Shown here piece after piece: positions 16,238 through 26,600 of a stretch of DNA of 64,000 bases (positions within the stretch are counted from its first letter, which is position 1; the number at the start of each line of letters is the position of its first letter). The position numbers were made by a program, and so were the translations under genes. The notes under the pieces were generated by a model, which saw only the letters and a list, made by a program, of their open reading frames with translations, searched no databases and was not told the DNA's origin. This DNA is from Elusimicrobia bacterium GWA2_56_46 (GTDB lineage Bacteria > Elusimicrobiota > Elusimicrobia > Elusimicrobiales > UBA9959), in NCBI GenBank assembly GCA_001799575.1, contig MGTT01000028.1:1-64000 (forward strand). The letters run 5' to 3'.

Positions 16238-18592
16238 TCAATCCTTACCGCCAATAGTCGTCGGACGCTTGGCCACAACTCGGCCGGAAACGTCCAGAAG
16301 TACCACGCTGGCCGCAGTCCCCTCAAGAGAGGCATCTTCTACCAGAAGGCCGGCTTTGCCCTCGGCATCGACCGGTTTAGGGGATGCCAGGCTTGAACCG
16401 GCATCGCTGGCCTTGGTTCTTATGTCTAAGTTCATGCCGGCCACAAAGGGCTCCACTGTTATTCGGCAGCGCATCTTGAGCCATTGCACATCCACGATTC
16501 GGACCACGGTGTCGGACACCGCTGTATCCCCGTGGAAGGTCAACTCGGGGAGCAGGCATTCCTGCAAGCTCAGGCCTCCGTGCGCGTATTGTATGCCGTT
16601 GCCAAAACAGCGCGCTCCGGTGGCATACGCGAAAACCTCGGAGGAATTCCAGTACCATCCAGCCGTGGGGATCTTTGCCTGGGATTCCGGCTTGATGGTC
16701 GCGCATCTTGCCCATCGGCTTTCGGCCAGATACTTTGGCAATACCATCGAGTCCAGATTGCAGGGAGCGAGGAGCCAACCATGATCGGTAACCACATTCA
16801 CCTGCTTCCAGCCGGCGGCAATCAAGGCGTCAATGCGGTTAATCAGAAGTTCCAGGATATCTTGCACTTGGGCGGCCAGTTTGGCCTGGATGGTGTGCCC
16901 AAGCTTGTCAAACTCTCCGTATTCTGTCCACGCCCGGGCATCCGCGTCAAACGGTTTTCCGGTTTCCGCTTCAGAAAGCCACTGGAAGCCCATACCTGTT
17001 ACGAGGTCTTTGAATCGGGCGGAATTGAGGGGCTGCCCCGCATCGCGGATCTCCGGCGAGAAGTCCGCCGGCAGGCGATGCCCGATGAGCTTTTGGGTTA
17101 CTGGGGAGACCGCCGGTTTGGCTGTGGCTGTCACGGTCGGCAAGGCCGCCCATCGTCGGTTCTGGTTGACCCTGAGATTCCTGTTCTGCGCCAACTGGGA
17201 CAACCGGACCCCGAGGTCAAAACGCAGACCATCAACGAACAGGACGCAGGTGCCAGGCTCAATGGTGGCATCCTCTGCCCGGGCATCGTTGCCAGGAAGC
17301 GGATTGGCTCCGACCAGTTTCTGGAAATGCTCGGCAGTATCCTGCAGCCAGGGCAGATACACGGCGTGGATGACTGCAGCGACAGATCGCCAATCCTCGG
17401 CGCTTCGAACCTCGGCCGAGGCGCGCAGAGCGGCATCATCCGCGAGGTATGCCCCTTGCGCGTAAAGGTCGGCCATTGCTTTAGGGGAGTCACCTCCCAA
17501 TGCGGTGGCCGTATGCTTTGCCAGAGCGCTCAGATACTCCATGGCCAGAGCCAAGGGGCTCATGCCGAGCTGCGCCCATACCCATTGCCGCCTGGGGGCA
17601 TGCTCACTTTCCAGCATGGCTATGCGGGCCCTTGCCTCGGCCGGGCCAAGTCCGGAGAACTCTCGCAGGGCTTCTCTGAGGTTCTTCTCCGCTATATCGT
17701 TTTCATCCGGCCAGGTTTCCTTCCTGAAAGGCAGGATAGCCGGTTTTGCTTGGCGCAGTAGATTCGGGATTCCCGGGTAAAGCGAGGGGGCCTCGGCAAA
17801 ACGCTCCCAGACGCCCATCCAGGGACCTTCCGAGAGTCCGAGCTTCTCGCCGGCCACAATCTCACCGTCACCTTCCGGGTCGAAGCTGTATTCAGCTTTG
17901 CATCGGGAGCAGAAGGCCGCCCAGCGCGCCTGGTCCCAACGCTTCCTCGCCTCCGTGGGCTCGCTAATCCATTCGAGAAGGTTGCGCGGGGTGTCCTCGA
18001 CCATGAGCTTGTCGAAATCCTCGGCTTCGAGCCGTTTGCCGCGAAGGCGGAAGAGTGAGGCGACGGCTAACTGGGGCAGCGAACCGCGCATGGCGCGGCG
18101 GGTTGCGTCATCCTTGGCCACATCAAGGCCCAGGCCGCTTTCCTCCGAAACCAAAAACGCCTCAACAGTCCAATCCCGGCCGTTGCGTTGGCACCAGGTG
18201 GTCCCCCTGTATTGGAGTTCGACAAGAGGTTTTAAGCTGTCGGGGCAGTCGTCTACGGCGCGCAGTATCTGTCGGCTAATCTTGGGCAAGTAAACGACAG
18301 GAATCTTGTTTTCAGTAATGGGCATCTCAGCCAGAGCCCGTTCAATCACGCAGCGTAGCCATATGGCCGGTCCCTGGCGATGTTCGGGGGTGTATGACCC
18401 ATACACCAGCAATTCCGGCATTGTTCGGCGCAGTTGCTCAACCAGCGGCTGCCATTGGCCGTCCGTATCAGTCCAAAGGATGGCGGCTGGCGGGACTTCC
18501 CCTGGCGCGTTGCGTCCAGCAACGGAGAGGGACTTTTTGAGGGCTTCGATCAGCGTGGTGTTTTCTCTTTCAGCAGCCATAAAATTAAGCAT
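16238..18592 (-). CDS. pglZ: BREX phosphatase-like protein PglZ
   Basis: A protein of about 784 residues of the alkaline-phosphatase superfamily. The metal site is visible as FVDGLRFDLGVRLSQL (about 460) and VNVVTDHGWLLAP (about 600). The N-terminal part resembles the BREX-1 variant sometimes called PglZ type B, but I cannot assign the type firmly. PglZ is a core component of all BREX types. ATG 18592 (MLNFMAAER) is chosen because TGAGGG lies about 8 bases upstream; ATG 18607 would extend the overlap with abiEii. It overlaps the abiEii stop and is followed at once by brxL, so it is within the operon. Confidence 0.88.
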   Translation of the reverse strand: MLNFMAAERENTTLIEALKKSLSVAGRNAPGEVPPAAILWTDTDGQWQPLVEQLRRTMPELLVYGSYTPEHRQGPAIWLRCVIERALAEMPITENKIPVVYLPKISRQILRAVDDCPDSLKPLVELQYRGTTWCQRNGRDWTVEAFLVSEESGLGLDVAKDDATRRAMRGSLPQLAVASLFRLRGKRLEAEDFDKLMVEDTPRNLLEWISEPTEARKRWDQARWAAFCSRCKAEYSFDPEGDGEIVAGEKLGLSEGPWMGVWERFAEAPSLYPGIPNLLRQAKPAILPFRKETWPDENDIAEKNLREALREFSGLGPAEARARIAMLESEHAPRRQWVWAQLGMSPLALAMEYLSALAKHTATALGGDSPKAMADLYAQGAYLADDAALRASAEVRSAEDWRSVAAVIHAVYLPWLQDTAEHFQKLVGANPLPGNDARAEDATIEPGTCVLFVDGLRFDLGVRLSQLAQNRNLRVNQNRRWAALPTVTATAKPAVSPVTQKLIGHRLPADFSPEIRDAGQPLNSARFKDLVTGMGFQWLSEAETGKPFDADARAWTEYGEFDKLGHTIQAKLAAQVQDILELLINRIDALIAAGWKQVNVVTDHGWLLAPCNLDSMVLPKYLAESRWARCATIKPESQAKIPTAGWYWNSSEVFAYATGARCFGNGIQYAHGGLSLQECLLPELTFHGDTAVSDTVVRIVDVQWLKMRCRITVEPFVAGMNLDIRTKASDAGSSLASPKPVDAEGKAGLLVEDASLEGTAASVVLLDVSGRVVAKRPTTIGGKD

Positions 18593-19604
18593 TAAGCCGG
18601 CCCTCAAGCCTGGCCAATTCCCCTATGATGCTCTCCCAATCCGGAGCGTTCCCGAAAATCATATCCTGCATTGCAGCATAGTCCCGTTTAAGGTTCTCCA
18701 TTCTGGTTTTATCCGGTAGGAGGTGAAAGGTGCCGGGTTTTGCAGTTTCATAATTTGCCCAGGCCTGCGCGAAGAAAAGTTGCTTATGCTGAACCACTCT
18801 CTTTAGAAGATCCTGCTGCCCAATAGCGCGCTGGCCGATATCATGAACAAGCAGGCGGTAGAGGTCATAATAGTGCCGCGAGAGGCGTTCCGCAGCGTGT
18901 TTGCCGGCTGGTCGGTGATATTCCGCATGCAGCAGGGTGGCTTTTTCCCAAAAGGTGCGCTCTGCCGCCAATGTACGCACGCTGCAGGCTGGGGCAGTGA
19001 ACGCTTTTGGGAAGTCCTCGGCGGCGTAAGGTTTGATCTCGGCGTCTATGGCCGGCCAGTCGTCGGAACGTGCGCCCATTTCCAGGCGGATAGCCGGACG
19101 CACATACCGCAGGCTGCCGGAGAGTTCGCTGTGGGGATATTCAAAAATAATAGTCTGCTGGTCCTGGTCATCCAATTTCAGTGTCCAGCCGGAAGTTCCC
19201 AGTACAGATGCAAAGTCCCGGTGCAGTTCCGGCAACAAGCGCTCACGTACGGTTTCCAGACATTTATTGGTAAGGGCCTCAAGCCGCCGCCGTATCTCTT
19301 TCTTACTGATGCCATTCTGCTCCGGGTCATGGTCGTCCGCAAAGCCCAGGTCCCGCCGGCTTAGGGAAAGGTCTACGTCCTCTGAAAAGCGCTCAATAGC
19401 ATTGAACACTTTGGAAAGCGAGGTGCCGCCTTTGAAAATTAGTTGGGGCCTGAATTTCAATACACCAAAAAGCCTGTGTAATGTCCAGCACACCCAGAAA
19501 TCCTTTTCTATTATCGGCGCGGCAATATGAGGCGCATGCCTGCCTTCCGACGCCTGAAATAGTTCGGCGCGTTCCCGCGAAGATTGCTTTGCTACGGTAT
19601 CCAT
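18585..19604 (-). CDS. AbiEii-type nucleotidyltransferase toxin
   Basis: The 339-residue protein has the AbiEii/AbiGii nucleotidyltransferase core: LIFKGGTSLSKVFNAIERF then SEDVDLSLSRRDLG (about residues 56-85), with the GG-S motif and the D-x-D metal site. Members of this family transfer nucleotides to tRNA or act as toxins of type IV toxin-antitoxin systems, and AbiE gives abortive phage resistance (family knowledge). It lies 4 bases after abiEi and overlaps pglZ, inside the BREX operon. AbiEii-like genes do occur in some BREX loci, so it may be either a component or a guard. Confidence 0.82.
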   Translation of the reverse strand: MDTVAKQSSRERAELFQASEGRHAPHIAAPIIEKDFWVCWTLHRLFGVLKFRPQLIFKGGTSLSKVFNAIERFSEDVDLSLSRRDLGFADDHDPEQNGISKKEIRRRLEALTNKCLETVRERLLPELHRDFASVLGTSGWTLKLDDQDQQTIIFEYPHSELSGSLRYVRPAIRLEMGARSDDWPAIDAEIKPYAAEDFPKAFTAPACSVRTLAAERTFWEKATLLHAEYHRPAGKHAAERLSRHYYDLYRLLVHDIGQRAIGQQDLLKRVVQHKQLFFAQAWANYETAKPGTFHLLPDKTRMENLKRDYAAMQDMIFGNAPDWESIIGELARLEGRLNA

Positions 19605-19608
19605 GAGG

Positions 19609-20235
19609 TTATTTCCCTGTCCCGATAATTCGCGCCAGCAGTGGGCGCATCCATATCGCGCCGTGCCGCAGGTCTTTGCGTAATTGCTTTTTCGCCTCGG
19701 GGGGCAGTGCTTTTTGCAGGCGCGCTATTACGTCATCGTTTACGTTTTCCGGCTTAGTGTATCGCAAAGCTTCAAATAGGAGTGAGCTTATTTTTCCCTT
19801 GGCGGCCATACGGCGTGGGGCAACATGTATAAACTTCAGGGAATATGCGCCGATGTTGATATTTCTTGAAGGGCCATCCGTGAGATACACTCGTTGCGCT
19901 GGCACTTGGGTTGATAAACCGAGCAAGTTGGCTGCCAGCGCACCAGATGCTACTACTTTGCTGTCTGTGCGGCGAGCTATGGCTTGTGCTACGGCATCAG
20001 CAGATGGCGGCAGCTCTCCACCTAGTTTTTCATTGAACGATGGGTAATAATAAAGAGAGGTTCCAATCCTCTTTATGGTGCCCACGCGCGCAAGACGTGA
20101 TAGCGCTTGGCGGACAGCAGTCGGGCGTCCCATGTTAAGGAATTCGGTGCCGAAAAACACCGCTCCGCGGCCCCGGTGGATGATCGAGGCGATTATTCTG
20201 CCTTCAATACCTTTTATTGCCTTTTTTTGTTTCAT
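19609..20235 (-). CDS. AbiEi-like antitoxin (DUF6088 / winged helix)
   Basis: The 208-residue protein starts with a winged-helix-like region (NMGRPTAVRQALSRLARVGT then IKRIGTSLYYYP, about residues 32-65) and continues as in AbiEi/DUF6088 proteins (ASGALAANLLGLSTQVPAQR). AbiEi represses its own promoter and counters the AbiEii toxin (family knowledge). A 63-base gap after pglX could hold a small promoter, so the pair might be expressed on its own as well as from the BREX transcript. It is followed after 4 bases by the toxin gene. Confidence 0.8.
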   Translation of the reverse strand: MKQKKAIKGIEGRIIASIIHRGRGAVFFGTEFLNMGRPTAVRQALSRLARVGTIKRIGTSLYYYPSFNEKLGGELPPSADAVAQAIARRTDSKVVASGALAANLLGLSTQVPAQRVYLTDGPSRNINIGAYSLKFIHVAPRRMAAKGKISSLLFEALRYTKPENVNDDVIARLQKALPPEAKKQLRKDLRHGAIWMRPLLARIIGTGK

Positions 20236-20298
20236 ATCTTGTCACACAAATCTATAGTTTTCTGTGACAAAAAGCAAGCGATTAATAGCAAAAAGTGC

Positions 20299-23200
20299 TT
20301 ATTTGGTAATGCTATTTTTAAGTCTTGCCTTTTGTTTCTGCTCAGTTGTTAAATGGGAGTCATTTGCTCTGACTCCAGTAAAATCATTGCCATCCCAGAA
20401 CCAAGGGAATTCGTCCTTGGGCCGATGGGGCTCCTTGCCACGGTCCTTGTCCCACTTGATGTTGGGCTTCCAGCGGAGAATGCCCGCGCCGGTGCGTCCG
20501 CTGGGAAGGTCGTCGACCAGAAAGGGGCGAATATTTAGTCGGACACCATCGTTGATGTCAGGTTCCCAGCCGATGGGCTGCTGGTGGATGGGCTTCCAGC
20601 GGACAAAGATATCAAAGGGCGGTTCGCCCTTAAGGATGGCCTCTAGGCGCTTTTTGAGTTCTGTTGCAGCCGCGAGCCTGTCCTCAGCACCCTCTTCGCC
20701 ATTCTTGACGCCGTCGTTTTGGCGGTTTATCCATTCACCAAGGTAGCTATAGGTGAGGCTCTCCAGGAGTTTACGGCCCTTGCCATTCCCCTCGGCCAGC
20801 TTGTGGTAATTGACGAGAGCGTGGAAACCGTCGCGGCTTCGACCGTCCCAGATGTGCCAGATGAATGGGCGATGATGAAAGAGTTTGCAGTGCTCCTCAA
20901 AGAAGCTGTCGCGGAGCCATTTATCGAGGTCGCGGTCGGGCTTAATGCCGCAGGCGGCGAGAAGTGTGGCGAAGCGGTCGGCGGCGGGGTTCTCCCCACG
21001 GACTGAGGGGATGCAGACGATTCCATCATCGTCGGCAAATTTCTCAAGGTCGTCGGTGTTCAGTGTTGGGCAGTCGGGGAAAGTGGAGCCGGTTTGGCGT
21101 GGCCAGCGATATCCCAAGAGACGTGCGACAGATATATGTAAAGGGTCCGTAGAATCTTTTGGGTGGCCTGAAAAGAGCCACTGTGTTGGGTTCTCGGAAT
21201 GTGGTGCTGGTATCCCTTTGGGATACTGTCGCGATGCTACTTCCTGCCAATGTGGGAGGTCAAATGGGATCTTTGTTACCGAACCTGTTTCCACCTTGAT
21301 TTCGGGATCAATCTTGCGAACCTCTGCATTAAATTGGCTGCTTGAACAATAAGCCCACAGAGGAAGAAGGAGCTTCGGATCATCGATTACAACTGCAGCG
21401 ACATTGCTGTCAAAAATCTCGCCCAAGTAAATGCTGCTTCGTAATTCGCGCATTAAACTCACTGCTATGCCTTTCTTGCCCCAAGCTGCTTGCCCCTGTA
21501 GACGAGCAATATGCGAGCCGTTCCCTTGCCAACGCAAGACGTATTCACATCCGCCATAATCGATTGTTGCATCAACTGTGCTCCGCATCCATTTCCAATT
21601 ATCTTGATTGGCCTCAAATTCCCAGAAGAACCTCTTGGCGAAGGCATCGTCGCCGGTCTTTATGCCTTGGGAGCTGTTCGCCTGGCGGGAAAGCAGTGGG
21701 GCTTTTGTTGCATCTCCGAATAGAATGCGAGAATCTGGGTTTTCCAATTGGGCCTTTTGGTTGAGCCAAAGATGGACGCCGTTCCGGAGCATCTTTTCTT
21801 TCTCGCTTAGGGTGTCGACCTCAGCAGCATCTATTGCGAAGAAAGTATTGTTTTCAGAGGGGGATATTTTTGACAGAATGGGCAGAATTACGAAAGCGCC
21901 CGCCGCTGCGGAACTCTCAAACCCACCTTCCCCCAGTTTGGGGAGAGAGTTAATAGTGACATTCTGTAAAATATTTTCACGAAATAATTGATAATTGGCT
22001 GCGAATGTCCACCCCCATGGAACCACCAGGCCGACACTGCCGCCTTTTCGAACATAATCAAGACATCGACTGATGAAGCATGTGGCCAAATCAGCTTTAG
22101 CTTCTGGATAAATCCGGTCGCAGTAGCCTTTCAGAGCAGTGTCTTGTTTCCCTCGACCAAGATACGGAACATTGGTAACGACAAAAGTAAAGTGGTCAGA
22201 CAAGATTTCTGCAGCACGAGCCATGCCTTGGGCAGCAACAGCCATTTCGGTAAAGTCATCTTCGGCTTTGCCTTCAAGGGTGAGAGCTTTTTCTATAACG
22301 GGACGTAGATCGGCGAATGTGATGGGGTCCCCGATCTTTACTTGGGGTAGGAGGTTCGGATTAATAAGACTTCCCAATACAGACGCCTGCTGAAATAATT
22401 CCCACATTTGGCCTAATGGGAAGGAAAGTTTATCGTCCCCGCTAGATATTTTTAGCCAAGCATCCTTCTTTGCATTCACTGCTAGGCCGGAGCATGCAAT
22501 ATTTAGTGCGGGCAATTTAGTCCAGCCTAAATGCTTCCATGCAGAAATCGCCAAATTGAAGGCTGCAATTTGAGTACAGCGAGCGTCAAGCTCAAGCCCG
22601 AAAATATTGTCCTTCAGGACAGCATCCACCGTCGCAGCCAAACTCAGCTTCTCTTCCTCCATCCTTAGGCGAAAAAGCAGCTCGAAAATAGCCACCAGGA
22701 AATGCCCCGACCCGCAGCACGGATCGAGCGCCTTCAACTCGGCCGCCTTTTTCGGCCACCCCTCGAACACCCCCGCCGCCGGCCGCCACGGCCCGCCCTT
22801 GCCGTCCGTGCCTCGCACAAAGCGCAGATAATCGAACGAGTACCCGCCCGCGGCCTTGAGCGCCACCGCCCGCCGTAGTTCATCCTCGTCCTTGGCATTC
22901 TCGGCCAGCTTCGGATTGGCCGCCAGCACCTTCCCCGCATGCCAGGCCCCGATAGTGTTGTGCAGGAGAAAGAGCACCATGTAATGCTCGGTGAAGAGCT
23001 GGGTCACGGCCGGCAAAGTGTCGCCGGTTATCTTTTCGCCAGAGCTGTTTACTTCATCCTTCTTCTTACTCTGCCAGAACTGGTAGACCCAGCCCAAAGA
23101 GTCATCGGCCTTGAACACCTCGGGCGGAAGCCCGCTTAGGATGGTCTCAAGCTTTAGACGATGCTCCCGCGCGAGTGCCACCTGGAGTAACGGATCATCC

Positions 23201-23634
23201 GGCCGGAATATCTGCGGAAGCATTTGCTGCGCACACCGGCTTGCGTAGAGCCACAGGTCCACCTTCTCCTTATCGGCTAGTTCCTTGCATTCCGCGAGGC
23301 TCATCGGCACCCCATGGGTCGGTTCGATTAGGAGGTCGTTCTCGGCCAGGAACCTGGCGAAGACCATCCGGTGCCAGTGCTCGTACGCGCACTCATGTGC
23401 CAAGTGGGAGATATGAAGCCGACCGCTGGCGCCCTGTCCATCCCCTAACTGCCGTGCGTGTGCCCGCAGATGATTGCGCAGCCGACGCTCATCTGGGCTC
23501 TGGTGCGGATAAGGCTCATGGTGATGGACCGCCATGGCTTCCAAGGCTGCGCGAGCGCCTTCCTCGGCCCGGTCCCGGGCGTCGATGATGGCGCGTTCCA
23601 GTTTGTTTCGAAGGTCTGTGGGGAGTGCTGGCAT
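20299..23634 (-). CDS. pglX: BREX adenine-specific DNA methyltransferase PglX
   Basis: The 1111-residue protein is a large N6-adenine methyltransferase of the Eco57I-like group. Motif I is LDPCCGSGHFLVAIFELL (about residues 305-325). Motif IV reads VVTNVPYLGRGKQ (about 483), i.e. NVPY instead of the usual NPPY. A long C-terminal target-recognition region follows. In BREX it marks self DNA at one strand of a short non-palindromic site, and is also needed for phage restriction (family knowledge). It lies about ten bases after brxC, so it is co-transcribed. Length is normal for PglX; no frameshift was seen. Confidence 0.9.
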   Translation of the reverse strand: MPALPTDLRNKLERAIIDARDRAEEGARAALEAMAVHHHEPYPHQSPDERRLRNHLRAHARQLGDGQGASGRLHISHLAHECAYEHWHRMVFARFLAENDLLIEPTHGVPMSLAECKELADKEKVDLWLYASRCAQQMLPQIFRPDDPLLQVALAREHRLKLETILSGLPPEVFKADDSLGWVYQFWQSKKKDEVNSSGEKITGDTLPAVTQLFTEHYMVLFLLHNTIGAWHAGKVLAANPKLAENAKDEDELRRAVALKAAGGYSFDYLRFVRGTDGKGGPWRPAAGVFEGWPKKAAELKALDPCCGSGHFLVAIFELLFRLRMEEEKLSLAATVDAVLKDNIFGLELDARCTQIAAFNLAISAWKHLGWTKLPALNIACSGLAVNAKKDAWLKISSGDDKLSFPLGQMWELFQQASVLGSLINPNLLPQVKIGDPITFADLRPVIEKALTLEGKAEDDFTEMAVAAQGMARAAEILSDHFTFVVTNVPYLGRGKQDTALKGYCDRIYPEAKADLATCFISRCLDYVRKGGSVGLVVPWGWTFAANYQLFRENILQNVTINSLPKLGEGGFESSAAAGAFVILPILSKISPSENNTFFAIDAAEVDTLSEKEKMLRNGVHLWLNQKAQLENPDSRILFGDATKAPLLSRQANSSQGIKTGDDAFAKRFFWEFEANQDNWKWMRSTVDATIDYGGCEYVLRWQGNGSHIARLQGQAAWGKKGIAVSLMRELRSSIYLGEIFDSNVAAVVIDDPKLLLPLWAYCSSSQFNAEVRKIDPEIKVETGSVTKIPFDLPHWQEVASRQYPKGIPAPHSENPTQWLFSGHPKDSTDPLHISVARLLGYRWPRQTGSTFPDCPTLNTDDLEKFADDDGIVCIPSVRGENPAADRFATLLAACGIKPDRDLDKWLRDSFFEEHCKLFHHRPFIWHIWDGRSRDGFHALVNYHKLAEGNGKGRKLLESLTYSYLGEWINRQNDGVKNGEEGAEDRLAAATELKKRLEAILKGEPPFDIFVRWKPIHQQPIGWEPDINDGVRLNIRPFLVDDLPSGRTGAGILRWKPNIKWDKDRGKEPHRPKDEFPWFWDGNDFTGVRANDSHLTTEQKQKARLKNSITK

Positions 23635-23643
23635 ATTAGTCGC

Positions 23644-26600
23644 CTATGAGATCACCACCGGGCCCTTTTTTATATGGGTCAGCAATTCCTTTTCCTTCCC
23701 TGATACCCAGGCCTTCACGTCTTCAGCTGTCTTCAGTGTCGGGCTCGTCAGATGGACATGCTGGGTCTTGGGCTCAAGCAGCTTCGCCGCAGTCAAGAGC
23801 GCCTGTATGAACTGCTGCGGTAAGGCCGTGGTCTTGACCTTCCATGAGTCCAGCGGGCAGGATTCCAGGCACTGCAGCAGAGCCTCGTCGTCACCGACAT
23901 CCAACTTGGGCGCGGTGGCTATGCCGGCATCTTCGAGGATAGCCTTTTGCTGGGCCGCTTTGAGGTTGCCCCAGGTCTCGTTGGATTCCAACTGATCCAT
24001 CTGCTTCTTGAATACGGAGGCGTATTCTGCCAATGCATGGTTTACCGCTTCCCGAAGTATCTTGACCGCTGCCTTGTGTATTGGTGGGACTGGGTCGCTC
24101 GAATCAAGCAGTCTGCGATCCTCGCGTACAGCTACGGCTTGCTTGCGCAGATCTTCTATCCCTGACAACTGGCTGCCGTAGGATAGAAGCTTCTCCAGCG
24201 TTGCCCAGGCGGGAAGGCGCTTGGCCGCCAATTCAGCCTTTCCGGCCCACTCCTTGAGGTTATTGGTGAGAACGTCATGCTGGGCCAGAATGGCGGAAAG
24301 GAGTTCATTGCCGGCCATACTGCGTAGCGTTTCGATGTGGGCCAGCGCAGGGCGTTCAGGCATGGGGGCATCGTCACCGGCGCGGCTGGCCGTCTCTAAC
24401 AGCTTGGTCAGTAACTGCTCGGCCTTGGCGAGCTCCTCGCCGGGCTTGCACTGGATTTCCGCAGTCTGGAAGAGTTTACGCAGCTTAATCTTCTGCGCGG
24501 CATCAATGTTGACGGACTCGACACGAAACTCTGCGATTGATATCCTTGACTGGTCGAGGCTGCCGATGGGGAGGCTGGTCCCGTTATGAACCGCGCGCAG
24601 GTGTCCGGCGGTGTGCAGGAGGATGAGTCCCGCGTCTACGGCATCGCGCGACCAACCATAAGGGCTGTCCTCGAAATTGGCCCGGACTTCTTTGCCTTTT
24701 TTTCCGGCTCCGACAATTGAGAGTATCGCGGCGCAGACGGGGTGTTTTGCCGGCTTGTCGTTGAAGCCGATCAACTTAAGCGCCGCCTCATCCCCGTTCT
24801 TGGCCCGGGTGATAACGCCATCCCAGCGGTCATGATCCGCCTCCCGGAAATTCGGGAAGAGTCGGTCCAGGGAAGCCTCGGCTGCGGCCCGGACCTTGTC
24901 GCAGAGTTCGACACCGAAGCACTCTGTGCCGCCGCCCTGGAAAGCCTTGCTACCGTCTACGATTTGGCGGATGATCTCATCCCGCTTTGATTCCGCCTCC
25001 TGGAGGCGTGCCTTCATCGCATTTTGTGCCTCGCGGCCTTCCTCGGTGTTGGGTACGCCCTTGAAGTCAAGGGTGGACCTCACTGCCTCACAATCCACGA
25101 TGACCTTCTTGAGGTCCTCGGGACTGGTTTTGGGAATGAATACGAACACTATGGGACTGTCCGCTCCGGCAGCGCGGGCCGCATTGAGGACGGAGGTTTC
25201 GCTGTCGCCCCAGCCGTCCCGTATCCAGACGGGAATCTCGTGGCCCTTTGCCACCGGGGGCTGGTCACCGAAGTGGAGCACAATCTTGCGCGGCTCCTTG
25301 CTCTTGCCGTGCATGAGCTTGATTCCTCCGACGCTCTCATTGAGCGCTGCAGAAAACAGTGTCGCCCGCTTTCCGGTCACCGCTGTAGGGTCGTTGTTGA
25401 GTCGGGCCTGCCGGTTGCGAAACTCTCTTTCCCATTCGCTGCTCTCGCGGGTCTGAAGGCTGTACTCTTCATCCAGCTTAATGAGCTTGCCGTCGTCCAC
25501 CAGCTTCTGAAGGATGCGGGGCACATCGCGGCGCATGTTTGCCCCATCGCTGCCCAGGTCGCTGACCAGGAGATCGGCAAGCATCTCAGCGGTCGCCCGG
25601 ACACCAATATCCACACCTTGAGTGCGGGGCAGTTTTCGGATCAGGAAAATCAGGCCGCAAAGTCGGCGCCTCAGAATGCCGTCGTGGGAGCCGTCGTCGA
25701 ACTTGCGGATGGTTTCGTCTATCTCTCGCAGAAGTATGCCGGTTCGCAGGAGGTCCGGCTGGAGTTGCTCAAAAATAAAATCCGTCGGCACGACAGTCCC
25801 GAGCGGTTTGTCAGCGATATCACGGATTGCGTCGTAGACGATGCGCAGTTGGGTGCGCAATTGGGCAGTAGTCCCAGGCACGTCGGCCGCGCGCAGGGCG
25901 TGCTCCCAAAAGCGCCTTCTGACCGGCAGCAGGGGATAATCCTCAACGATGATGTTTCGGTCCTCCGAGCGGGCCGCGATGGTAGTGCCCGCGAGCTGAC
26001 GGTCGATCTCGCCGGCATGGGAATCCAGGCATTCCTGGACAGCCTTGACCCGGTCGGCCTTTTTGGCCAGGACGACGCGTCGCGTGACCGTCTCCACGTC
26101 GAGGTCGGAGAGCTCTACCGGGATGGTGAACCGGCCGCGCAGACGTTGGAGGAGCGGGACACTGCCCGCCAGAGCGGTCTGTCCCGCGCCGATGAGCATG
26201 ATCCGGCTGTCGGTCTGTTTGCACAGTGCCTCGGCTACCTCTTGGACATCCGTCGAACGCTGGGCGCTGTCGCCGATATAGAGCTGGACCTCATCCAGAA
26301 CGATGATAGTGCAAGGGATCTGCCCATCGACCGTCAGAACTTCGCGGATCATCTGTACGAACTCGGCTGTTGTGATGTCTTCTACCACCGGGAACTGTGC
26401 CCGAAGCGTGGCACGGGACTGTTTTTCGTCCGGCGCAAAGGCGGGGTCGGCTGAGAGCAAGGCCTTGGCCAGCAAAGGACTCACGTAGAGGTCTTGCAGT
26501 TCGCGGTTGAAGTCCTTGCCAGCCGCCTCAACGCTCTTTCGGACCTTGTCGTAGAGTCCGTTCTTCTTGAGCCAGATGCAGAAGCGGGCTTGAGGCAGGG

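Noticed and set aside
16484-17761. 425-residue plus-strand frame
   Set aside because: Antisense of pglZ; composition is that of a codon-bias shadow.
25024-26454. 476-residue plus-strand frame
   Set aside because: It is the antisense of brxC, has no recognisable motif and no sensible ribosome site.
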